A stretch of DNA of 64,000 nucleotides from Mucilaginibacter sp. PAMC 26640 (lineage in GTDB: Bacteria > Bacteroidota > Bacteroidia > Sphingobacteriales > Sphingobacteriaceae). The DNA is taken from positions 3,720,001 to 3,784,000 of the forward strand of contig CP014773.1 in NCBI GenBank assembly GCA_001596135.1, written 5' to 3'. Shown one piece after another: positions 18,240-26,183 of this stretch. The notes under the pieces are model-generated. The model saw only the letters and a list, made by a program, of their open reading frames with translations. It was not told the DNA's origin and did not search any database. How positions within the stretch are numbered: position 1 is the first letter of the stretch; each line of letters opens with the position of its first letter. The translations under genes were made by a program, and so were the position numbers.

Positions 18240-19553
18240 TTAGGAGTGTTTACGCTTGTTATTCATTTTTGCTTTAGTTCCCGAACTGTAATTGTAGGTT
18301 TTTGAATTTTCCGGCTTTTTTTCATGGAAAGCTTCGCCCGGCACATATTTGTTTGGATCAACTTTAGCCGGTTGTTTTACCTTTTCGCTCTCTTTCTGCT
18401 TGCGGTCCTTTTCTATGACCAGGTCATCCGGCAGTTCGGCGTTTTGCATTTTTTGCCCTGTTGCCTGCTCTATTTTGCGCACCTGGTCCAGTTCAATGTC
18501 GGTAGCAAAAGTAATCGCCAGGGTCTCTTCTTCCGTTTCTGCATCGTTATTTACGATGTGACTGATAAAAACTTCCCTGTCCTGCGGAAGGTCGAAGTGG
18601 ATAATGAAAGGGATACCTCTCAAATCGATAGCTTCAATGCTTTCATTGGCAACAATAAGCACCCGTAGCTGCTCATCGGCTTTAAATTGCTCAATATCCT
18701 TTACCTGGTTAAATTCAAAAAACGTGGGACTAAGTACCGCTATCGCTTTCCGCAAACGGTTCTCCAAGCTTTTGTAAAGCTTTTCAGCCGTTAGTTTAGT
18801 ATTTGCAAACACAACAGTTTTAGTAAACAGCTCTTCATCGTACATAAACAAATTCAGCAGATTTACCTTGGTGCCAAAATTTGGTACGTGATAAAGCATT
18901 TGCGGGTGGGTAGCTACTTTTTCTTCCGGCAACTCATCTACTTCTATCAAAGCAGGGTTTACCATAAAGGGAGCAATCATCTTTCCTAACTTGTCATGCA
19001 TTACCTCGCTAAATACAACGTGCTGGCCCTTGTCAATGCTGTTAGCTAGTTCAACCACGGGTAGTTGCAGGCCTTGTTTAACGATGAGGTGCGCGTCATC
19101 GATCACCAAAAAGTTAACCTTATTCAAGTTAAGACCCAGTTTTAGATAAATAGCACGTGCGCGGTCTGGGGTGGCTACTACAATGTCGGCACCGTCCGCC
19201 AGTTCATCCATTTGCTGGTCGGCTGGTGTCCCGTTGTGCAGGCTAACTATGCGGATGGAGCTGTTGCGGTTGAAGCGTTCAAACTGGGTAACGATCTCAA
19301 GCACCCGTTCCTGGTCTGGAGCAAGAATCAGTGCACGCGGTACGCCATCGGCTTTGTGATTAAAGCGGTTTAGAGTGCCCAGTACAAAAGCAGTGGTTTT
19401 ACCAGCACCTTCGGGGCCTACACCAATCACATCCTGGCCGCCGGTGATCCGGGTAAGGGTTTTCAGCTGAATTTCTTTTGGAATTTCAAACCCGGCTTCG
19501 GTTACCGCTTTTACCAGTTGCTTATTTAGCTTAAATTTTTCTGACCACACCAT
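18240..19553 (-). CDS. DEAD-box-like RNA helicase with degenerate motifs
   Basis: A 437-residue two-RecA-domain protein of the DEAD-box superfamily. The Q-motif region (FEIPKEIQLKTL) and Walker A GPEGAGKT (46-53) are intact, and TPDRAR is present as motif Ib. However, motif II reads D152-D-A-H155 instead of DEAD, motif III reads SEV (182-184) instead of SAT, and the HRxGRxGR arginine-finger motif VI is replaced by SHIVNND near residue 330. A basic tail (about 370-437) is rich in K, N and P. These losses suggest it binds RNA and perhaps ATP but may not unwind. It is transcribed away from the sugar transporter. Confidence 0.85.
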   Translation of the reverse strand: MVWSEKFKLNKQLVKAVTEAGFEIPKEIQLKTLTRITGGQDVIGVGPEGAGKTTAFVLGTLNRFNHKADGVPRALILAPDQERVLEIVTQFERFNRNSSIRIVSLHNGTPADQQMDELADGADIVVATPDRARAIYLKLGLNLNKVNFLVIDDAHLIVKQGLQLPVVELANSIDKGQHVVFSEVMHDKLGKMIAPFMVNPALIEVDELPEEKVATHPQMLYHVPNFGTKVNLLNLFMYDEELFTKTVVFANTKLTAEKLYKSLENRLRKAIAVLSPTFFEFNQVKDIEQFKADEQLRVLIVANESIEAIDLRGIPFIIHFDLPQDREVFISHIVNNDAETEEETLAITFATDIELDQVRKIEQATGQKMQNAELPDDLVIEKDRKQKESEKVKQPAKVDPNKYVPGEAFHEKKPENSKTYNYSSGTKAKMNNKRKHS

Positions 19554-19597
19554 TACTCAATTTTTAAGGGTGCAAAGATAAGGAAAGCATCTTGCTT

Positions 19598-19801
19598 TTA
19601 CTGTAAGGGTGGTAAAGCTTTAAGTGAGTGTGGAATACGAGGCCTTACCCTTTCAATGTTTAAAACTGCATATGCCAGTAATTTAAATGCGAAATGCTGA
19701 GGTTGAAACCTCTGATCTGCAACCCGGCAAAATCGTTTGGAAAGGAATTCGAAAGTAAAGCTGCGACCCTCGGCAGACTCGTTTACGGGCAATTCATACA
19801 T
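19598..19801 (-). CDS. Hypothetical small protein
   Basis: An open frame of 67 codons lying 44 bp upstream of the helicase-like gene on the same strand, in an otherwise empty 375-bp gap. The product starts MYELPVNESAEGRSF and is moderately basic. I recognise no domain and see no signal peptide or membrane segment. The reading frame may be real or may be chance, and codon use does not decide it. The rest of the gap contains a short palindrome at 19846-19860. Confidence 0.3.
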   Translation of the reverse strand: MYELPVNESAEGRSFTFEFLSKRFCRVADQRFQPQHFAFKLLAYAVLNIERVRPRIPHSLKALPPLQ

Positions 19802-19845
19802 TTCTATGATGGTTTACTAAAGATTTTTATTGGGATACGTCCTGT

Positions 19846-19860
19846 CAAAGCTATGCTTTG
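19846..19860. repeat. Short perfect palindrome upstream of the sugar transporter
   Basis: CAAAGC-TAT-GCTTTG, 6-bp perfect arms around 3 bases, located 69 bp upstream of the FHS transporter start. It could be an operator or chance. Confidence 0.3.
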
Positions 19861-19928
19861 CCGTTAAAGGATGGTTGAATGTTAATTAAATAACTATATT
19901 CAGCCCTCGAATTTATCAGTACAAACTA

Positions 19929-21206
19929 ATGTCTAAAAACAACACTTTTGCAGCGGTAGCGCTTATTACTTCCTTATTTTTTCTTTGGGGATTTGCGCTG
20001 AACCTCAATCCGATACTTATTCCGCACTTAAAAAAGGCCTGCCAGCTAAGCGATTTTCAGTCGTCGCTGATCGATTCGGCCTCCTATATCGCTTACTTCG
20101 TGTTCCCGATACCTGCGGCATTGTTTATGAAAAAATATGGCTACAAAGGCGGTATAGTACTTGGCTTGCTGTTGTTTTCGGTAGGGGCGTTGTTATTTTA
20201 TCCAGCAGCGGCGGTTCGCAACTATACGTTTTTCCTGGGCGCGCTTTTTATCGTTTTTTCGGGAATGGCCTTCTTAGAAACTGCTGCAAACCCCTTGATA
20301 ACCGTTTTGGGCGATCCGGCCAAGGCTACGCAACGTATTAATTTCGCGCAGTCTTTTAACGGACTGGCAGCAACCGTAGGTCCACTTATCGGGGGCACCT
20401 TTATTCTTTCTGGAAAAACCTTAACAGAGGCAGAAGAGAAAGGCATGTCTGCTGCGCAATTGAATGAATATTTGAACAAAGAGGCATCATCGGTACAAAT
20501 TCCTTTCGTAGTTATAAGCATCGTAGTGTTTTTGGTAGCAGTAATGGTTTGGCGTACGGCGTTCCCGGTTATTAACGAAGAAAGCGAGATTGATACCGAA
20601 CAAGTACCGCTAAGTAGCCGAATTGCCGAATTGTTGAGAAACAAACAATTAATGACCGGCGTATTAGCAGAATTCTTTTATGTTGGCGGCCAGGCATGTG
20701 TAAGCAGTTTCTTTATCCGCTTTAGCGATAAGGTTGCTCAGATCCCGGAGAAAGCAGCGTCAACTATTTATTTGCCGCTAGCATTTTTCGGCTTTATGAT
20801 GGGCCGGTTCATCGGCACATTTTTAATGCGTTATTTTAACCCGGTAAAGTTGCTGGTTACATATGCAATCATCAATATCATCCTGATTATAGCTGCGGTG
20901 AATCTCTCAGGCATGCCTGCTGTTTATACCCTGATGGCTGTTTGGTTCTTCATGTCCATCATGTTCCCAACCATATTTTCCCTAAGTATCAGGGATCTGA
21001 CTCCAAAAACTAAAAAGCTAGGATCTTCGCTGGTAATCATGGGCATTGTGGGCGGTGCAATTTTACCTCCGATAATGGGCAAGGTATCAGATTTGTCCAA
21101 TATCCACACAGCCTACCTTGTTCCCGGTATTAGTTTTGCAGCTATCCTATGGTTCGCACTCAAAAATCTTAAGGCTAAACCTGTTGAGGTAGTTGGAGGG
21201 CACTAA
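19929..21206 (+). CDS. FHS-family sugar MFS transporter (FucP-like)
   Basis: A 425-residue inner-membrane permease of the major facilitator superfamily, with about 12 hydrophobic segments. The opening ALITSLFFLWGFALNLNPIL, the SLIDSASYIAYF block and GMAFLETAANPLITVLG are hallmarks of the fucose:H+ symporter (FHS) family, which imports fucose, glucose, galactose or related sugars in Bacteroidota. The substrate cannot be fixed from sequence. It lies 2 kb from the uxaC-eda operon on the same strand, so a hexuronate or other sugar acid is a possibility, but the helicase-like gene intervenes on the other strand. A strong hairpin follows the stop. Confidence 0.93.
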   Translation: MSKNNTFAAVALITSLFFLWGFALNLNPILIPHLKKACQLSDFQSSLIDSASYIAYFVFPIPAALFMKKYGYKGGIVLGLLLFSVGALLFYPAAAVRNYTFFLGALFIVFSGMAFLETAANPLITVLGDPAKATQRINFAQSFNGLAATVGPLIGGTFILSGKTLTEAEEKGMSAAQLNEYLNKEASSVQIPFVVISIVVFLVAVMVWRTAFPVINEESEIDTEQVPLSSRIAELLRNKQLMTGVLAEFFYVGGQACVSSFFIRFSDKVAQIPEKAASTIYLPLAFFGFMMGRFIGTFLMRYFNPVKLLVTYAIINIILIIAAVNLSGMPAVYTLMAVWFFMSIMFPTIFSLSIRDLTPKTKKLGSSLVIMGIVGGAILPPIMGKVSDLSNIHTAYLVPGISFAAILWFALKNLKAKPVEVVGGH

Positions 21207-21224
21207 AAAATGACTAAATTATAG

Positions 21225-21272
21225 ATTACAACTCCGCATGCTGAAGGTAAATTCAGTATGCGGAGTTGTAAT
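21225..21272. terminator. Bidirectional terminator between the transporter and the arylesterase
   Basis: Arms of 21 bases (21225-21245 and 21252-21272) pair with a single G-T wobble around a 6-base loop. It lies between two convergent genes, 18 bp after one stop and 13 bp from the other, and should stop transcription from both sides. Confidence 0.8.
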
Positions 21273-21285
21273 TAGTACTATTTAC

Positions 21286-21966
21286 CTACAACAATCCTTT
21301 CAACACCTCCCAAACGTTATTACCTACAATTTTGGCACCTTCGGCAGTAGGGTGGATACCGTCGCCCTGGTTCAGTTTGCGAATACCGGCAACATTCTGC
21401 AGTAGAAATGGTACCAGTGTCATTTTATTTTTAGCAGCCAGCTTAGGAAACAAATTTTTAAAATCAGCTGCATAAGCTGCACCCATATTTGGTGGCACCA
21501 TCATGCCGGCCATCACTAATTTTGCGTTGGGGTATTTGGCTTTTACTTTATCAATGATCCCTTGCAGATTTTTTTCGGTTGATGCAACGGGCAATCCGCG
21601 AAGACCGTCGTTCGCGCCCAGTTCCAGTACGAAAATATCTACTGGTTGTTTCAACAGCCAGTCTACCCGGCCCAGGCCACCTGCGGAGGTTTCGCCGCTT
21701 AGTCCACCGTTTACAATGCTGTAAGGCAGTTTTGCCGAATCTATTTTGGCCTCCACTACTCCCGGGAAAGATTCGCTGACATCATCCAGTCCGTAGCCTG
21801 CCGTTAAGCTGTCACCAAAAAATAAAATGGTTTTCTTCGTTTTGGCTGAAGAACTTGTTGTTTTGGTAGTGGTTGTATCGGAAGCTGTTGATTTACTGCC
21901 GCCGCTGCATGCAGCAAGAGATACGGTAAAGATAAAGGCGAAAGCTATTTTGAAATTGTGTTTCAT
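21286..21966 (-). CDS. SGNH-family arylesterase/lysophospholipase (TesA-like), lipoprotein
   Basis: About 226 residues. A signal peptide with lipobox LAAC (C20) is followed by a serine/threonine-rich linker. The GDSL-type esterase domain starts with the nucleophile motif FFGDSLTAGYG. The oxyanion residues are in GGLSGETSAGG and ELGANDGLRG, and the catalytic D-x-x-H is DGIHPTAEG near the end. It closely resembles TesA/multifunctional acyl-CoA thioesterase I. The ATG at 21966 is preferred over 21972, as both lie just before the signal. It is the third gene after an ABC ATPase and an FtsX-type permease, mirroring the E. coli ybbA-ybbP-tesA neighbourhood. Confidence 0.93.
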   Translation of the reverse strand: MKHNFKIAFAFIFTVSLAACSGGSKSTASDTTTTKTTSSSAKTKKTILFFGDSLTAGYGLDDVSESFPGVVEAKIDSAKLPYSIVNGGLSGETSAGGLGRVDWLLKQPVDIFVLELGANDGLRGLPVASTEKNLQGIIDKVKAKYPNAKLVMAGMMVPPNMGAAYAADFKNLFPKLAAKNKMTLVPFLLQNVAGIRKLNQGDGIHPTAEGAKIVGNNVWEVLKGLL

Positions 21967-21972
21967 TGTCAA

Positions 21973-24525
21973 TTATGCGTTAGATCTTAATACTTCTAAT
22001 GGTGGTTTGTTTAAAATTCCACGGCTATTCAGCAGGCCTATAACAACAGTGAGTAATGTAATGATGCCAAAAATAGCAGCTACAGGTCCCCAGTTAATAT
22101 TGTAAGCAATCTCGAAACGATACTTAGCCAGCAACCAGCTGGATGCTATAGCGATAACAATACCTGTAAGCGCAGATAAAGCGCCAAGGAATAAGTATTC
22201 TAATGCGGTAATAGCAAAGATTTGTTTGCGACTTGCGCCCAGGGTTCGCAACAAAACGCTTTCACGGATGCGCTGGTACTTACTGATGCGTACAGATGAG
22301 ATCAATACGATGATACCCGTAATGATGCTGAAACCACTCATAAACTTGATCACGTAACCTATTTTATCCAGCAATTCATCCAACACCGTCAGGATCAATC
22401 CTAAATCGATAATTGATACGTTAGGGAATGCCCGCACAACCGCCAATTGATAATTTGCGGCCGCTTTTTGCGAAGGTACGTGAGTGAGTAACACGCTTGA
22501 TTGCGGCGCATCTTCCAGCACACCTTTGGGGAAGATCACCTGGAAGTTTGTTTGAATCTTGCTCCAGTTTACTTTGCGTATACTGCTTACGTATGCTGGC
22601 ATCACCACTCCCTGCACGTTAAAAATCAATTTATCGCCAACTTTTACATTAACCCGTTTTGCAAAACGCTCCTCTGCCGAAACGGGGATATCTTTACCGG
22701 GTTCTGCTTTGCCAATAAACTTGCCCTCGGTAATTTGCTCTGAATTAGTCAGGGAGTCCCGGTAGGTTACCCGGTATTCATAGGCAAAAGCTTTTGGCGA
22801 GATATGCAGCGTGGTGTCTTTTTTAGCATCGTTTGCAGTTTTACCATTTACCTTTTGCAGCCGCATGGTTACTATGGGTACTTGCGATATCACGGGCAGG
22901 CCCTGTTTACGGGTAAGGTCTGCCACACCTTTTTCCTGGCTGTTCTGGATGTCGAACAAGATCATGTTACTTTGGTTCCCACTAGCCGAAAGCGAAACCT
23001 GGCTAATCAGCAACTGCTGGATCATAAAGAGCGTAACAATAAAGGCGGTGCTTAAACCGATGGAAACCGTTAGGATGATCGTTTGATTATTTGGCCTGTA
23101 CAAATTGGCAAAACCCTGCCGCACGAAATAACTCCATGAGCTCATGACCAATAAACGGGTAAAACGGATAAGCAGCCAGGCAGTCGCCGTGAGAATGAGA
23201 AACGCGATCAGGATCCCAATCGTGAAAATGATGGCGCCCAGCCAATCCTCCAATTGCAGGTAGGCAAACGAAGCAATAAAGATTAGCACCAGAAAATAAA
23301 CTAACCAGCGAAAAGGATCACGACTGGTGGATGTATCCTCGAAAGAAAGGCGCAATGTATTGAGCGGAGATATGTTACGGATGTTAATCAGCGGTAGCAG
23401 CGCAAACAATACCGAGATGATAACACCTAACAAGATCCCCTGCAAAATAGCCATCCAGGATATACTTACCGATATGGTGAAAGGCAAAAAATCTTTCAGC
23501 ACCAATGGCAGCAAATGTTGAATGGAGGTACCCAAAATTGCCCCTGCAATGGAACCAATGAGGCCGATGCCGGTAATCTGAATGAGGTAAATCAAAAATG
23601 CTTCGGATGCTTTAACGCCCATACAGCGCATAATGGCAATAGAGGCAATTTTTTCGCGGATGTAGATATTGATGGCACTGGCTACACCAACGCAACCCAA
23701 TAGCAGTGCAATAAAACCAACCAGCGATAAAAACCTTGTCAGATCCCCGAAGGACCTGCCAGTATTTTCTTTCCGGTTTTCTACGGTATCGTACCCGAAA
23801 TCAGCCTTATCAATAGCGGGTTCTATCTTTTTTACCAGTTTTTCTACATTTACCGATGGATTAAATTTGTAGTAATAGTTGTAATTGATGCGGCTGCCGG
23901 TACCAATCAGTCCCGTACCATCCAGGTATTTAAAGGGGATATATACAATAGGCGCAATGCCCGCAGCAATGCCGGTTTGCCCCGGTGCTTTGTTTAGTAT
24001 TCCGGCAATCAAAAAAGTGGTTTTACCAATTTTGATAGAATCGTTTACGCTGGCATTAAACTGCAGCATCAGCGTTTTATCTACCAAAGCGTACTTGCCA
24101 GTTTTAAAAGAATTGCCAGCAATTGTTGGCGTAGTTTCTAATGTGCCATAATATGGAAATGAGCCATCCAGTGCCTTCACCTGCACCAGGCGGGTTCCTT
24201 TTGTGCGGGGAAAATAGACCATAGATGCAAAACTGCGCTCCTGTGAGCGGTCACCTCCTAAGGAATCCAGTAACTTTTGCAGCTTTGCATCAGGTTGTTT
24301 ATTTCCGTTGATGCTTAAGTCGGCACCTATTAACGTAGCCGCCTGGCTGTTTATATCGTTCTGGATGTTGTATCTGAACGAGTAGATGGCAACCAAAGCC
24401 GCTATCCCGAACACGATTGAAGAGATAAAAAGCAGCAACCGGCTCCGGTTGCGGCGGCTATCCCGTATGGCCATTTTAACCAGCCAGCCGAAGTTTATTT
24501 TGCGGTTATAATTAATGTTATCCAT
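21973..24525 (-). CDS. ABC transporter permease, FtsX family (YbbP-like)
   Basis: An 850-residue inner-membrane protein. One transmembrane segment near residues 30-50 is followed by a large periplasmic region. A first FtsX domain lies at about 260-390, a further set of helices at 400-500, a second periplasmic region at 510-710, and the second FtsX domain at about 720-845 (VLLRTLGASRKQIFAITALEY). This is the layout of YbbP and the LolC/E-like permeases, which move lipophilic substrates or act mechanically. The ATPase gene ends 9 bp upstream and the TesA-like gene begins within 7 bp downstream, so the three genes form a compact operon. Confidence 0.93.
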   Translation of the reverse strand: MDNINYNRKINFGWLVKMAIRDSRRNRSRLLLFISSIVFGIAALVAIYSFRYNIQNDINSQAATLIGADLSINGNKQPDAKLQKLLDSLGGDRSQERSFASMVYFPRTKGTRLVQVKALDGSFPYYGTLETTPTIAGNSFKTGKYALVDKTLMLQFNASVNDSIKIGKTTFLIAGILNKAPGQTGIAAGIAPIVYIPFKYLDGTGLIGTGSRINYNYYYKFNPSVNVEKLVKKIEPAIDKADFGYDTVENRKENTGRSFGDLTRFLSLVGFIALLLGCVGVASAINIYIREKIASIAIMRCMGVKASEAFLIYLIQITGIGLIGSIAGAILGTSIQHLLPLVLKDFLPFTISVSISWMAILQGILLGVIISVLFALLPLINIRNISPLNTLRLSFEDTSTSRDPFRWLVYFLVLIFIASFAYLQLEDWLGAIIFTIGILIAFLILTATAWLLIRFTRLLVMSSWSYFVRQGFANLYRPNNQTIILTVSIGLSTAFIVTLFMIQQLLISQVSLSASGNQSNMILFDIQNSQEKGVADLTRKQGLPVISQVPIVTMRLQKVNGKTANDAKKDTTLHISPKAFAYEYRVTYRDSLTNSEQITEGKFIGKAEPGKDIPVSAEERFAKRVNVKVGDKLIFNVQGVVMPAYVSSIRKVNWSKIQTNFQVIFPKGVLEDAPQSSVLLTHVPSQKAAANYQLAVVRAFPNVSIIDLGLILTVLDELLDKIGYVIKFMSGFSIITGIIVLISSVRISKYQRIRESVLLRTLGASRKQIFAITALEYLFLGALSALTGIVIAIASSWLLAKYRFEIAYNINWGPVAAIFGIITLLTVVIGLLNSRGILNKPPLEVLRSNA

Positions 24526-24534
24526 TGTCGCCGC

Positions 24535-25224
24535 TTAAATTTTAGCTGTTTTTTCATCAGACACCAGCTTGCCGCCTTTGATCTTCAGAATTCGGTGCGT
24601 TTTAGCAGCCAACTCCAAATCATGTGTAACCAGTACAAGCGTGGTGCCTGCTTCTGTATTAAGATCGAAAATAAGCTTCACCACTTTTTCGCTGGTTTCC
24701 GCGTCGAGATTACCGGTTGGCTCATCGGCGAATAATATTTTAGGCGAGTTGGAGAAAGCTCTTGCCAGCGATACCCGCTGCTGCTCGCCACCCGATAGCT
24801 GGGCAGGGTAGTGGTGCCCCCGCTCTGCAAGGCCCACTTTATCGAGCAGGTCAAGCGATCGCGCCCTAATATTCTTTTCGCCGCGCAGTTCCAAAGGCAC
24901 CATTACATTTTCCAAAGCGGTAAGTGTTGGGAGCAGCTGAAAATTCTGGAAGATAAAACCAACGTATTGGTTACGCACCTGGGCTCGCTTGTCTTCACTT
25001 AGCCCGTTAAAGTCAACTCCATTTAATTTTACAATACCTGATGAGGCGCTATCCAGCCCAGCGCACAAACCAAGCAAAGTTGTTTTGCCGCTTCCGGAAG
25101 GGCCAACTATCGCGTTGGTTGAGCCGGCATCGATACTGAAGTTGATATTATCTAAAACGGTGAGGGTTCTGCCTGCGCTTTTATAAGTTTTGCTGAGGTT
25201 AGCAATATCTAAGATAGTTTCCAA
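24535..25224 (-). CDS. ABC transporter ATP-binding protein (YbbA/LolD-like)
   Basis: A 229-residue ATPase that would power the adjacent FtsX-type permease. Walker A GPSGSGKTT is at residues 41-49. The Q loop lies in FIFQNFQLLPTLTALENV, the signature motif is LSGGEQQRVSLARAF, Walker B and the catalytic glutamate are ILFADEPTGNLD, and the switch histidine is in LVTHD. These match the MacB/LolD/YbbA group. It is the first gene of the ATPase-permease-esterase operon. The promoter should lie in the 155-bp gap shared with the divergent Nudix-type regulator, where operator-like sequences occur. Confidence 0.96.
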   Translation of the reverse strand: METILDIANLSKTYKSAGRTLTVLDNINFSIDAGSTNAIVGPSGSGKTTLLGLCAGLDSASSGIVKLNGVDFNGLSEDKRAQVRNQYVGFIFQNFQLLPTLTALENVMVPLELRGEKNIRARSLDLLDKVGLAERGHHYPAQLSGGEQQRVSLARAFSNSPKILFADEPTGNLDAETSEKVVKLIFDLNTEAGTTLVLVTHDLELAAKTHRILKIKGGKLVSDEKTAKI

Positions 25225-25250
25225 TGTTTATGTATATTTTGCTGAACTAA

Positions 25251-25363
25251 TAGTGTAAATATCAAAGTATTATTACGAAGCCGGTGTGTTAAAAAGTTTT
25301 TTACAAAAGCATTACATTGTGGTATAGTTTTTAAAATGCTGATATTATTTTTACACTTGTAAA
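25251..25363. promoter_or_regulatory. Operator-like repeats in the divergent region before the Nudix regulator
   Basis: A palindrome TTTACA-CT-TGTAAA (25350-25363, perfect 6-2-6) lies 15 bp before the regulator ATG. It is part of a longer segment, 25340-25357, reading as an inverted, slightly expanded copy of AGTGTAAATATCA at 25252-25264. The two copies about 90 bp apart suggest autoregulation by the adjacent factor and possible control of the ABC operon. This is inference from position and symmetry. Confidence 0.4.
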
Positions 25364-25378
25364 TAAACTGTGCGCATA

Positions 25379-26083
25379 ATGGGCGAATACTCCGGAGAAA
25401 GTAGGATTTTAGTTGCTGTAGATTGTATCATCTTTGGGTTTGATGGTGCAAAAGTTAAATTGTTACTGGTAAAACGGAGTTTAGAGCCCGAAAAAGGGAT
25501 GTGGAGTTTGATGGGCGGCTTTATTCATCCAACGGAGAGTCCTGATAACGCAGCTACCCGTGTGCTTGAAGAGCGTACCGGTTTAAAAAACGTTTACATG
25601 GATCAGTATATGGTTTTTGGCAATCCTAACCGTGATCCTGTAGAACGTACGCTCTCGGTATCGTATTTTGCACTGATAGATATCCATGAATATGAAGAAC
25701 AGATAACCGGCGACTATAGCCCTGAATGGTTTTTGCTGGATGAAATGCCTCCGCTAATTTTCGACCATACGGATATGGTTAAACTGGCTTTGAAACAATT
25801 GCGCTATAAAGCAGCACTTCACCCTATATTATTCCAGCTGCTGCCAGATAAATTTACTATTCCCCAGTTACAGGCACTTTATGAGGGGGTGTATCAAACT
25901 GAATTTGACGACCGCAACTTTAGCCGTAAACTTCTTTCAACAGGCTTATTGGTGAAACTGTCTGAAAAGGATAAACAGTCATCAAAGAAAGGCGCGTTCT
26001 ACTACAGGCTTGATCAATCTCACTACGAGGAAAATTTTGAGAAGTTTTTAAACCTGGTGCCTAACCCCGATAAGTTTTTTTAA
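25379..26083 (+). CDS. Nudix-derived transcriptional regulator (NrtR/AraR-like)
   Basis: A 234-residue protein with an N-terminal Nudix domain (about 8-150) and a C-terminal winged-helix domain (about 155-225). The Nudix box at 47-69 keeps G47, E53, R61, L63, E65, G68 and L69, but the metal-binding glutamates are altered: V62 and R66 stand where the REUxEExGU pattern requires E. It is therefore probably not a hydrolase but a ligand-sensing regulator, as with NrtR and the Bacteroides arabinose regulator AraR. The effector is unknown. ATG at 25379 is preferred over an in-frame GTG at 25370. A palindrome just upstream suggests autoregulation. Confidence 0.9.
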   Translation: MGEYSGESRILVAVDCIIFGFDGAKVKLLLVKRSLEPEKGMWSLMGGFIHPTESPDNAATRVLEERTGLKNVYMDQYMVFGNPNRDPVERTLSVSYFALIDIHEYEEQITGDYSPEWFLLDEMPPLIFDHTDMVKLALKQLRYKAALHPILFQLLPDKFTIPQLQALYEGVYQTEFDDRNFSRKLLSTGLLVKLSEKDKQSSKKGAFYYRLDQSHYEENFEKFLNLVPNPDKFF

Positions 26084-26183
26084 CCTGCTGATTGATTTGA
26101 TGTTTATGAACAATACTGTGTATTTTTAAGGTCCGTTTGTGCGTTGTTAGCACTTTTTATAAACCAAAAAGCTAATCTATATA

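Noticed and set aside
25370-25378. GTG start for the Nudix regulator
   Set aside because: The three extra residues are not typical for the family and ATG at 25379 is adjacent.
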